Of a stretch of 7,960 nt of DNA, positions 1 through 6,262 are shown in pieces. This DNA is from JBBDRW01 sp040905265 (GTDB lineage Bacteria; Bacteroidota; Rhodothermia; Balneolales; Balneolaceae). The position numbers were made by a program, and so were the translations under genes. The first letter of the stretch is position 1, and each line of letters starts with the position of its first letter. The notes under the pieces were generated by a model, which was given only the letters and a program-made list of their open reading frames with translations, searched no databases and had not been told where the DNA came from. Location of the stretch: NCBI GenBank assembly GCA_040905265.1, contig JBBDRW010000066.1, positions 1-7,960 of the forward strand, given 5' to 3'.

Positions 1-737
1 GGCTTCAACCGCTGGAAAGGGTATTTGACGACCCAAAGACAGCCGCTGTACAGCCAAAAATCCGCTCCCATCGGGACCCGCATCTGTTTGAGTATGCCGG
101 TGCGGCCGGCGGGTATCTTGACGTTTTTGGATACCCCTTCTGCAGAGGCCGGGTCTTCGATACGGTAGAAGAGGATAACGGACAGTATGACGACTCTCCT
201 CCACTTTTCTGGGCATCGGGTGCTGCCTTTGCCGTGCGAAAAGATCTGTTTCTGGAATTGGGCGGGTTTGATGAAGCATTTGAGTTTCACATGGAGGAGA
301 TCGACCTCTGCTGGAGATGCCTCAACCGGGGATACAAGGTCCGGATTGCCCCCGAAAGCAGAGTCTTCCATCTGGGGGGCGGCTCTCTGCCGATGAACTC
401 CTCCAGAAAGACCTTTTTCAACTTTCGAAACAGCCTGCAGATGCTCTGGAAAAACGCCAGCCCGGACTGGCTGCGGCGCCGTTTCTTCCTCCGGCTCCTG
501 CTCGACGGCCTGGCAGGCCTCTACGCCCTTCTGAAAGGACACCCGACAGATACCTTTGCGATACTCCGCGCCCACCTTCACTTCTACATTCTCTGGCCGC
601 GCGTTCACAGAAAACGGAAGGAACTGCAAGCGGCCCGGACAAACGACAGTGAACCCGGGGAGATGGCACCGTTTTCCATCCTCTACCGCTACTTCGTCCG
701 AAGATCCAGATACTGGAATGAGTTGTACGAAGATTGA
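1..737 (+). CDS. Family 2 glycosyltransferase, 3' part (5' end outside window)
   Basis: The reading frame is open from base 3 and gives 244 residues before a TGA stop at 735-737. It is the C-terminal two thirds or so of a GT-A fold (GT2) glycosyltransferase, which transfers a sugar from a nucleotide sugar to a cell-surface glycan or lipid. Visible family signatures are AVQPKI near residue 16, the segment YAGAAGGYLDVFGYPFCRGR, FWASGAAFAVRKD (about 69-81), LGGFDEAFEFHMEEIDLCWR with the acidic EEID (98-101) that normally carries the catalytic base, and FHLGGGS. The N-terminal nucleotide-sugar-binding part with its DxD motif lies before the window. After about residue 140 the chain is basic and hydrophobic (WLRRRFFLRLLLDGLAGLYALL), suggesting membrane association. 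It lies 56 bp upstream of the lycopene cyclase on the same strand and may be co-transcribed with it. The exact acceptor cannot be told. Confidence 0.9.
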   Translation, partial: LQPLERVFDDPKTAAVQPKIRSHRDPHLFEYAGAAGGYLDVFGYPFCRGRVFDTVEEDNGQYDDSPPLFWASGAAFAVRKDLFLELGGFDEAFEFHMEEIDLCWRCLNRGYKVRIAPESRVFHLGGGSLPMNSSRKTFFNFRNSLQMLWKNASPDWLRRRFFLRLLLDGLAGLYALLKGHPTDTFAILRAHLHFYILWPRVHRKRKELQAARTNDSEPGEMAPFSILYRYFVRRSRYWNELYED

Positions 738-793
738 CCGGAACGGCGAGCCGCTTCTGACGGTTCGACAGTAGAGTACGCTGACCCCCATCT

Positions 794-1957
794 ATGAAAC
801 AGAACCATTTCGAATATATCATTGCAGGCGCCGGCGCCGCCGGACTGAGCCTCCTTTGGCATCTGTTGCAGAGCCCGCTTGGGACGAAACCAATCCTGGT
901 TGCAGACCGAAACCTCTCGAACCCACCGAACAAAACGTGGAGCTTTTGGGACGACCGCCACCCGTTCATGGAGTTGACGGAGCGTAGCTGGAACAAACTG
1001 GCCGTCCGGTCTGCCGGTGAACGGTTTCAGGAGACCCTGAAATCCATGCGGTACCATGCAATTCGCAGTGACCGATACCACAAAACCGTCCTGGAACTGG
1101 CCCGGAAACACCCTTCAGTTACCCTTCTGGAGGCCGATATCCTGGAACTCTCCTGCCGGGCGGGCCGCGCACAGGTAAAAACGTCGGTGGGCGAATATAG
1201 TGGAACCTGGATGTTTCAAAGCATCATTCCACCGAAAACCGGCCGCTGCGACAACTCGCTGATTCAACACTTTACAGGATTCGACATCCGGACGGAAAAG
1301 CCTCTGTTTGACCCTGACGTCGCAACGATCATGGACTTTGATACCGTTCAGCGCGACGGACTTACCTTCTTCTACCTGCTCCCGTTTACAGAGAAAGAAG
1401 CACTTGTAGAGTATACCCTCTTCTCCCCTCAGCGTCTGGAGAGGTCCCAATATGAGATGGCGATTGAACGCTACCTGAGAGACCGCTTTCAGCTCAATCC
1501 AAACGACTACACCATTACCCGCAAAGAGTCGGGAGAGATCCCGATGGAAGACCGCCGCTACCCGCTCCGCCACAACCGGCGAACCTGGAATATCGGTACG
1601 GCCGGAGGCCTCACAAAAGGGTCCACCGGTTACACCTTTACACGGATTCACCGACACAGCAGAGAGATCATCCGCTCCCTCACAAAAACAGGAAAACCGC
1701 CCCGAAAGAAAGGAGAGTCCACATATCGGTTCCGGGTCTATGACATGATGATCCTCTACCTGATGCAGCACGAACAGCAGAACGCCAGAGAGATCTTCCA
1801 CGAACTCTTCCGGAAAAACAGCATCGAACGGGTGCTGGAATTCCTCGATGAAAAAACCCGGTTCAGCCAGGAAGTCGCCCTCTTCTCAACCCTCCCCTGG
1901 AACCCGTTCTTCCGCTCCATCTGGAAGATGAAACACCGAATCCTGACCGGAGGGTGA
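794..1957 (+). CDS. crtY: Lycopene cyclase (CrtY/Lcy family flavoprotein)
   Basis: This 387-residue protein has the length and layout of bacterial CrtY-type lycopene beta-cyclases, which close the ends of lycopene to beta-ionone rings in carotenoid synthesis using bound reduced FAD. The Rossmann dinucleotide motif GAGAAG is at residues 12-17, followed by an E/D-type strand end (VADRN) and the W-rich segment NKTWSFWDD. Mid-protein family signatures are PLFDPDVATIMDF (about 170-182) and LLPFTEKEALVEYTLFS (about 195-211), the latter holding the acidic catalytic-type motif. Next come IPMEDRRYPL and GTAGGLTKGSTGYTF (about 249-282). The C-terminal part YDMMILYLM...VLEFLDE...LPWNPFF is the usual membrane-associated end. 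The ATG at 794 is just before the FAD motif; no clear Shine-Dalgarno sequence precedes it, as is common in Bacteroidota-like genomes. No crtB or crtI lies nearby. Ring specificity (mono- or bicyclic) cannot be read from the sequence. Confidence 0.93.
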   Translation: MKQNHFEYIIAGAGAAGLSLLWHLLQSPLGTKPILVADRNLSNPPNKTWSFWDDRHPFMELTERSWNKLAVRSAGERFQETLKSMRYHAIRSDRYHKTVLELARKHPSVTLLEADILELSCRAGRAQVKTSVGEYSGTWMFQSIIPPKTGRCDNSLIQHFTGFDIRTEKPLFDPDVATIMDFDTVQRDGLTFFYLLPFTEKEALVEYTLFSPQRLERSQYEMAIERYLRDRFQLNPNDYTITRKESGEIPMEDRRYPLRHNRRTWNIGTAGGLTKGSTGYTFTRIHRHSREIIRSLTKTGKPPRKKGESTYRFRVYDMMILYLMQHEQQNAREIFHELFRKNSIERVLEFLDEKTRFSQEVALFSTLPWNPFFRSIWKMKHRILTGG

Positions 1958-1982
1958 AAGGAGACAGAACGTGCCAGCCGGA

Positions 1983-2774
1983 CTACAAATCGATCTTCTC
2001 CAGCTCCCGCAACAGCGGGTACGAGGTCAGGTCGTACTGAATCGGTGTGAGGGCCGCATACCCAGCCTCCAGAGCGTTGATATCGTTCCCGTCCCCCTTG
2101 TCAAGCAACTCAAACTTACCTGTGAGCCAATAGTAAGAGCGGTTCTGCGGGTCGGTTCTACCGACAAACTCCTCGACATACCGGCTATTTGCCTGCCGCG
2201 CCCAACGGATCCCCTTGAGAGGGCCAGCCGGGACATTCAGATTGAGAGTTACGCCACGGGGCAAACCATGGTTCAGGACATACCCGATCACCTTGCGGGC
2301 AGCCTCCTTTGAACCGGAGAGGTCCGCATCCTCCTCAAACTCCGTACAACTGATCGCAATCGACGGATAGCCCAAAATCGTACCCTCCGTCGCCGCACTG
2401 ACCGTTCCGGAGTAGAGGATATTGATCCCCGCGTTGCTCCCATGGTTGATCCCGCTGACAACCAGAGTCGGGCGCCGGTCCAGAAGCTGGTTGTGCGCCA
2501 GCTTGATAGCATCTGCCGGGGTTCCAGAGACCGCCTGGCCGGGGAACCGCCCGTCTATGACAAAAGAGCGGCTTCGAAGCGGAGTGCTGACCGTAATCGC
2601 GTGGCCGACAGCACTCTGCTGGCGGTCCGGCGCCACAATCTCAACATCTCCGAACTCATCAGCCACATCCGCCAGCGCACGGATACCCGGCGAAAAAATA
2701 CCGTCGTCGTTACTGACCAAAATCAGCGGTTTGTTCTGACGGTTGCTGCTCTTCTCTTCACTGTTGTTACTCAT
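1983..2774 (-). CDS. surE: 5'/3'-nucleotidase SurE
   Basis: A 263-residue SurE, a metal-dependent phosphatase of nucleoside 5'- and 3'-monophosphates linked to stationary-phase survival. The metal ligands of the family are all present: NDDG with D23 and D24, S54 in PDRQQSAVGHA, and N110 in VSGINHGSN, followed by the family signature YSGTVSAATEG (121-131). TPADAIKLA and LNLNVPAG are also typical. The first 15 residues (polar, Ser/Asn-rich) are a short extension before the first strand. The C-terminal LTPIQYDLTSYPLL matches the usual dimerisation-tail region. It is the last gene of the minus-strand cluster, starting with ATG only 6 bp after the panB stop. Its TAG stop lies 25 bp from the convergent lycopene cyclase stop. 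Confidence 0.97.
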   Translation of the reverse strand: MSNNSEEKSSNRQNKPLILVSNDDGIFSPGIRALADVADEFGDVEIVAPDRQQSAVGHAITVSTPLRSRSFVIDGRFPGQAVSGTPADAIKLAHNQLLDRRPTLVVSGINHGSNAGINILYSGTVSAATEGTILGYPSIAISCTEFEEDADLSGSKEAARKVIGYVLNHGLPRGVTLNLNVPAGPLKGIRWARQANSRYVEEFVGRTDPQNRSYYWLTGKFELLDKGDGNDINALEAGYAALTPIQYDLTSYPLLRELEKIDL

Positions 2775-2780
2775 CGGTTC

Positions 2781-3608
2781 CTATTTATAGGATTCATTTT
2801 CGTTTGGAAACTCCTGCTCTTTCACATCCCGTATGTAGGATTGAACAGCCTTCGTCATCTCGCCTTCCAGGTCGGCGTACTGACGCAGAAACCTGGGGCT
2901 GAACTCCTTATTCAATCCGAGCATGTCGTGGAGCACCAGAACCTGTCCGTCACATCCGGGCCCCGCCCCGATTCCAATTGTCGGAACCGAAATCGCGTCG
3001 GTCACCTGTTTCGCCAGGCCGACCGGAATCTTCTCGAGCACGATGGCAAAGACCCCGCACTTCTCCAGGATCTTAGCATCCCGTATCAGCTCTTCCGCTT
3101 CCTCCTCATCCCTGGCCCTCACCTTATAGGTTCCGAATTTATAGATGCTCTGCGGAGTCAGCCCGAGATGGCCCATCACCGGTATTCCGGCGTCTACAAT
3201 CCGTTTCACCGTATCGGAGATCATCTCTCCGCCCTCCAGCTTTACACCGTGCACCCCGGCAAGCTTCATCATCTTTCCGGCGTTAATCAGCGCCTCCTTG
3301 GCAGTTACCTGATAGCTCATAAAGGGGAGGTCCGCAATAACCAGTGCCCGATCCGTGCCGCGAACCACACAGGATGCATGATAGAGCATATGGTCAAACT
3401 CCATCGGGACGGTCGTCTCGTGGCCGGCCATCACATTGCTGGCAGAGTCTCCGACCAGAATTACCTCAATGCCGGCCCGGTCGATAATTTTCGCCATGGT
3501 AAAGTCATAGGCGGTCAGCATGCTGATCTTCTCCCCTCTCTGCTTCATCTCCACAACGGTCTGGGTCGTAATTTTTACCGGCCGGGAATCTCCGCTGCCA
3601 CTGCTCAT
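2781..3608 (-). CDS. panB: 3-methyl-2-oxobutanoate hydroxymethyltransferase (PanB)
   Basis: A 275-residue PanB, the first committed enzyme of pantothenate (vitamin B5, then CoA and ACP cofactor) synthesis. It adds a hydroxymethyl group from 5,10-methylene-tetrahydrofolate to 2-oxoisovalerate to give ketopantoate. The TIM-barrel signatures are present: MLTAYDFTMAKIIDRAG, VGDSASNVMAGHETTVPM, IADLPFMSYQ, KLEGG and GHLGLTPQSI. Residues matching the E. coli metal and catalytic positions are D54, D93, K123, E125 and the base E193 in VLEKIP. The N-terminal 12 residues are a polar extension. Its ATG overlaps the fabZ stop by four bases (ATGA at 3608-3605), implying translational coupling, and surE follows after 6 bp. 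No panC or panD is in the window. Confidence 0.97.
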   Translation of the reverse strand: MSSGSGDSRPVKITTQTVVEMKQRGEKISMLTAYDFTMAKIIDRAGIEVILVGDSASNVMAGHETTVPMEFDHMLYHASCVVRGTDRALVIADLPFMSYQVTAKEALINAGKMMKLAGVHGVKLEGGEMISDTVKRIVDAGIPVMGHLGLTPQSIYKFGTYKVRARDEEEAEELIRDAKILEKCGVFAIVLEKIPVGLAKQVTDAISVPTIGIGAGPGCDGQVLVLHDMLGLNKEFSPRFLRQYADLEGEMTKAVQSYIRDVKEQEFPNENESYK

Positions 3609-4048
3609 AATGCTTTCTCCCGGTTCACGATCGCGGCGGACGCTTCCAGCTCACAGGTCACATCTCCGTCGACAGTCGCTTCACCCTCCATCGTGATAAA
3701 ATTTCTCCGCTGGTTGGCAAGCCGTACTTCCAGCCGGAGCTGATCCCCCGGGACAACCTGCCGCCGAAACTTGGCCTGCTTGATGCCTGTAAATACAATC
3801 AGTTTTGTATCCGGATCTTCCACCAGTTCCCTCATCACCATAATACAGCCGGTCTGAGCCAGCGCCTCCACCTGCAGGACACCCGGCATAATCGAAGCTC
3901 CGGGGAAATGGCCGTTAAAAAACTCCTCGTTCACCGTCACATTCTTGAGAGCGACGATCCGCTCCTCTTCCAGTTCAATAACACGGTCTACCAGCAGAAA
4001 CGGGTAGCGGTGCGGCAGGTATTGTTTGATCTCTTCAATGTTCAGCAT
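3605..4048 (-). CDS. fabZ: 3-hydroxyacyl-[ACP] dehydratase FabZ
   Basis: A 147-residue, full-length hot-dog-fold FabZ, which dehydrates (3R)-hydroxyacyl-ACP to trans-2-enoyl-ACP in the elongation cycle of type II fatty-acid synthesis in the cytosol. The N-terminal YLPHRYPFLLVDRV and the active-site motif NGHFPGASIMPGVLQVEALAQ are clear, with catalytic H47 and E61. The usual motif has P where this protein has A51-S52 (GAS for GxP), a mild change I would not read functionally. The ATG forms TGATG with the ubiE stop (one shared base) and the 3' end overlaps panB by ATGA, so the three genes are tightly coupled. It is a stand-alone FabZ, not the LpxC-FabZ fusion known from many Bacteroidota. Confidence 0.97.
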   Translation of the reverse strand: MLNIEEIKQYLPHRYPFLLVDRVIELEEERIVALKNVTVNEEFFNGHFPGASIMPGVLQVEALAQTGCIMVMRELVEDPDTKLIVFTGIKQAKFRRQVVPGDQLRLEVRLANQRRNFITMEGEATVDGDVTCELEASAAIVNREKAL

Positions 4049-4770
4049 CAGTTCTGTTCCGTTTTATCGTTTGGTGTTAACTGTTTCACTACACCGGTAT
4101 AGACATACGCAATACCGCCGGTCAGTTTTTTCGACCTCGTTTCCGAAAAGGCCCCCGACTCCTCCATCAGCGCCAGAAAGTCATCCCCGGCCGGAAAAGC
4201 GGCGCTCGTCTCGGGGAGGTAGGTATAAGCCTCCCGGTTCCCGGAGATCCAGCCGCCGACCGCAGGCATCACAACCTTGCTGTAGAAGGTATAGGGATAG
4301 TGCAGAAGTCCGTTCGGCTGGCCAAACTCCAGAACCACAACCCGGCCCCCCGGCCTGACGACCCGCGCCATCTCCCGGAGTGAGGTCAGCGGATCGTCCA
4401 CATTCCTGATCCCGAAGGCGATGCTTGCGATATCAAACCGGTTGTCCTCATACGGGAGGTTCATCGCGTCCGCCACCTCAAAATCGATCACCAACCCCCG
4501 TTTTTCCACCTTGGCCGGGGCGTGTTCGATCATCTCCGCACAGAAATCGGTCCCCAGGACGGAACCGCTCTCCCCGACCGCCTCCTTGAAGGCGATGGCA
4601 AGATCTCCCGTTCCCGTAGCGCAGTCAAGCACACGATCCCCCGGCACCGCCCCGCTCTCCCGCACAGTCGCGGCTCTCCAGCGGTGGTGGATGCCGAACG
4701 AGAGGACACTGTTCACCCGGTCATAGTCGTCTGCGATATCCGCAAACATAGTTCGAACTTTTTCACTCAT
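4048..4770 (-). CDS. ubiE: Demethylmenaquinone/ubiquinone C-methyltransferase (UbiE/MenG)
   Basis: A 240-residue class I SAM-dependent methyltransferase of the UbiE/MenG family. It methylates the ring of demethylmenaquinone as the last step of menaquinone synthesis at the inner face of the membrane; menaquinone is the likely quinone if the group assignment is right. Family signatures in order: VRTMFADIADDYDRVNSVLSFG (5-26), SAM motif I VLDCATGTGD (47-56), the acidic residue in LGTDF (D75), VADAMNLPY (99-107), FDIASIAFGIRNVDD (112-126) with the R122-N123 pair, RVVRPGGRVVVLEFGQP, and the C-terminal YTYLPETSAAFPAGDDFLALMEESGF-like region. The ATG has only a weak GGA six bases upstream. Its 3' end shares one base with the fabZ start. 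A palindromic insertion separates it from the upstream phosphatase gene; without that insertion the gap would be 20 bp. Confidence 0.95.
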   Translation of the reverse strand: MSEKVRTMFADIADDYDRVNSVLSFGIHHRWRAATVRESGAVPGDRVLDCATGTGDLAIAFKEAVGESGSVLGTDFCAEMIEHAPAKVEKRGLVIDFEVADAMNLPYEDNRFDIASIAFGIRNVDDPLTSLREMARVVRPGGRVVVLEFGQPNGLLHYPYTFYSKVVMPAVGGWISGNREAYTYLPETSAAFPAGDDFLALMEESGAFSETRSKKLTGGIAYVYTGVVKQLTPNDKTEQN

Positions 4771-4795
4771 AATCCAGATTCATCTTCAATTTAAC

Positions 4796-4837
4796 TAGTG
4801 TTTGTAAGAAAACTCATAGTGTCCTGAGAAAACGTCA
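4796..4837 (+). repeat. Tandem duplicated left end of the element (2 x 21 bp)
   Basis: Two adjacent 21-bp units (4796-4816 and 4817-4837) both begin TAGTGT and share AGAAAAC and TCA, with differences in the middle. The right end of the element is complementary to either unit, but only the inner unit is centred on the palindrome. The left side therefore carries one extra copy of the element's terminus. Confidence 0.6.
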
Positions 4838-4939
4838 AGGTCAAGGCGGGCGAAGGCCAAAAAAACGCAGTGTACAATCGTACATGAGTATTTTTTGGAC
4901 GAGCCCAACGCAGAGATTGACGTTTTCTTAGAGACACTA
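4817..4939. repeat. Long interrupted palindrome able to form one hairpin
   Basis: The two halves are mirror complements about a centre near 4877/4878. The outer arms 4817-4838 and 4917-4939 pair along 22 positions, including AGAAAACGTCAA, apart from one mismatch zone and one extra base. They are followed by an 18-nt weakly matched stretch of equal length on both sides (4839-4856 and 4899-4916). Then come an 8-bp stem CCAAAAAA/TTTTTTGG (4857-4864 and 4891-4898), a 6-nt internal loop, and a final TGTAC/GTACA stem (4871-4875 and 4880-4884) closed by an AATC loop. As RNA on either strand it could form one hairpin of about 120 nt within the operon transcript, possibly slowing or processing it between the phosphatase and ubiE. 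Confidence 0.8.
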
Positions 4940-5563
4940 ACTAATTATCTCTGCAAGATGATCTCCACGGTTCAGGTAGACCGCAGAGAACGACCTGCCA
5001 TCCCAATGTAACTGGTTAATCGATCCGTTGCTGTGTTCTATTTGATCCATATTTCGCAACCCGATTCCGGTCCATTCCGAAAGAAGAATCCGGATCACCC
5101 GCCCGTGGACGACAAATACGATCGTCTCATCCGGGTATTCATCAAGCTGAGACATCACAGCCCGGTTCGCCCGTTCAAACACCTCGGCAGGAGACTCTCC
5201 GCCCGGAATCGGCCAGCCGACTTCTCCCAATTTCCACCTCTCCTGGGCCCGTTCCATCTGATCCAGGATCTCCAGGCGGTTTTTCCCTTCAAACTCGCCG
5301 AAATTCATCTCATCCAGCCCCTCGTAGTGGCCGGGTTCCAACTGAAAATGGCTGGTCAGCGGCTCTGCCGTCTGCCTGGTACGCAGGAGGCTGCTGGTAA
5401 CAATCCGGGTGACCGGGTAGCCCGCCAGGTACCGCCTCACCGCTTCCGCCTGATCACGGCCGGTCCGATTCAGGGGAGCATCGATTCCCCGGCCCTGCAT
5501 CAGCCCCAGTCGGTTATACTCGGTTTCACCATGTCGGATAACAAATATTCGGGATCGGCCCAT
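4937..5563 (-). CDS. Histidine phosphatase (phosphoglycerate-mutase-like, RHG family)
   Basis: A 208-residue protein of the histidine phosphatase superfamily branch that includes CobC, GpmB-like and small-metabolite phosphatases. The RHG motif VIRHGETEYN places the phospho-accepting histidine at H11. The other catalytic-pocket residues are R10, R61 (SSLLRTRQTA), E85 (LDEMNFGEFEG) and the second histidine H153 (VVHGRVIRILL). These fit a cytosolic phosphatase, but the substrate cannot be told; no cobalamin or glycolysis gene is nearby to favour CobC or a mutase. The ATG is 8 bp after the upstream membrane-protein stop, consistent with co-transcription. The TAG stop (4939-4937) lies in the terminal repeat of the palindromic element, which appears to have replaced the original TAA without changing protein length. 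Confidence 0.9.
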   Translation of the reverse strand: MGRSRIFVIRHGETEYNRLGLMQGRGIDAPLNRTGRDQAEAVRRYLAGYPVTRIVTSSLLRTRQTAEPLTSHFQLEPGHYEGLDEMNFGEFEGKNRLEILDQMERAQERWKLGEVGWPIPGGESPAEVFERANRAVMSQLDEYPDETIVFVVHGRVIRILLSEWTGIGLRNMDQIEHSNGSINQLHWDGRSFSAVYLNRGDHLAEIIS

Positions 5564-5571
5564 ACAACCGG

Positions 5572-6243
5572 CTACGATTTTAACTTTAACATAAACGCTT
5601 TAATCTGCTCCTCCAGCCGGTCCAGCTGGGGAGTTTTCAAATCCTCTTTGTAGGCATAACGAACCAGAATAATTTTCAATACCCGGTCATTCAGCGGGAG
5701 GCCGGCCCCGGCCCGTTTCGACATCAGCCAGCCGAGAAAGAGCCTCATCAGGCCCACCTTGAAGAGAAAGAAGAAGAGAATTCCGATTCCAACACCGGCA
5801 TACACTCCATTCATTCCCAGAACCGAGAGTGCCAGAGCCGCAACGCCTATCTGTATCACATCACTGTTCAGCAGCCTCAGAACCGGGGTCAGAATCAGGG
5901 CCACAAAGGCACTTTTATTGAAATACCAGATAAAATAGAAGAGAAGAGCCGCTACCGTTGCAACGGTTGTCCCGGCCAAAAATACCAGCAGAAAAAAGAG
6001 AAGCAGTGCAAGGCTGTCGGCACTCTCAATCCACACCACAGCATCCTGAATCAGTTTTTCATACGGTTGCCGTTTCAACAGGCCGGGAATAAACTGGTCG
6101 ACCTTCTCCCTTGTCGCATGAAACCAGTGCCCGCCCGACGTGACCGTAGCAGTGCCGGTCTCGAGAATGTGCTGGGAATGTCTCGACTCGTCAGAATTCA
6201 TAGGGTTGAAATATACCCTGAATCCTGCAGAAATGGAATCCAT
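5572..6243 (-). CDS. Polytopic membrane protein of unknown function
   Basis: I do not recognise the family. With the ATG at 6243 the protein has 223 residues. It has a polar N-terminus of about 75 residues, then hydrophobic stretches at about 78-108 (LALLLFFLLVFLAG...LLFYFIWYF), 112-126, 130-146 and 147-173, then a short amphipathic and basic tail ending in RLEEQIKAFMLKLK. This suggests about four transmembrane helices with a cytosolic C-terminus. A second ATG at 6201 would give 209 residues and is equally possible, since codon use between the two is less like the rest of the gene. The frame also extends upstream to 6360, but that would overlap comF. It sits 19 bp after the comF stop and 8 bp before the phosphatase start, so it is an integral operon member. 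Coding status is supported by its clean spacing and hydrophobic periodicity, not by a motif. Confidence 0.7.
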   Translation of the reverse strand: MDSISAGFRVYFNPMNSDESRHSQHILETGTATVTSGGHWFHATREKVDQFIPGLLKRQPYEKLIQDAVVWIESADSLALLLFFLLVFLAGTTVATVAALLFYFIWYFNKSAFVALILTPVLRLLNSDVIQIGVAALALSVLGMNGVYAGVGIGILFFFLFKVGLMRLFLGWLMSKRAGAGLPLNDRVLKIILVRYAYKEDLKTPQLDRLEEQIKAFMLKLKS

Positions 6244-6262
6244 AATGTCGCTGCAATCCCGG

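Larger units (their letters stand above)
4796..4939. mobile_element. MITE-like palindromic insertion element, non-coding
   Basis: A non-coding segment of about 144 bp with matching ends. The left end 4796-4813 and the right end 4922-4939 are inverted copies of TAGTGTnnnTAAGAAAAC, differing only in the three central bases. The hexamer TAACTA occurs directly at both edges (4792-4797 and 4938-4943), which looks like a target-site duplication. If the TA is counted as part of the inverted repeat, a TA target as used by IS630/Tc1-type elements is an alternative. No reading frame of a transposase fits inside, so movement would need a transposase in trans. It sits between the histidine phosphatase and ubiE, within the minus-strand cluster, and supplies the last base of the phosphatase stop codon. 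It could instead be a dispersed REP-type repeat. The class is inferred; the repeats are seen directly. Confidence 0.7.

Noticed and set aside
418..996. A 192-codon minus-strand open frame across the glycosyltransferase end and cyclase start
   Set aside because: It is antisense to two recognised genes and has no family features.
1958..1982. Bidirectional terminator between the convergent crtY and surE genes
   Set aside because: The 25-bp gap has no stem-loop with a T-run; termination, if present, lies within the coding ends or is factor-dependent.
2442..3743. A 433-codon plus-strand open frame
   Set aside because: It lies antisense to surE, panB and part of fabZ, which have clear family motifs; its translation shows no recognisable domain and is explained by codon bias of the true genes.
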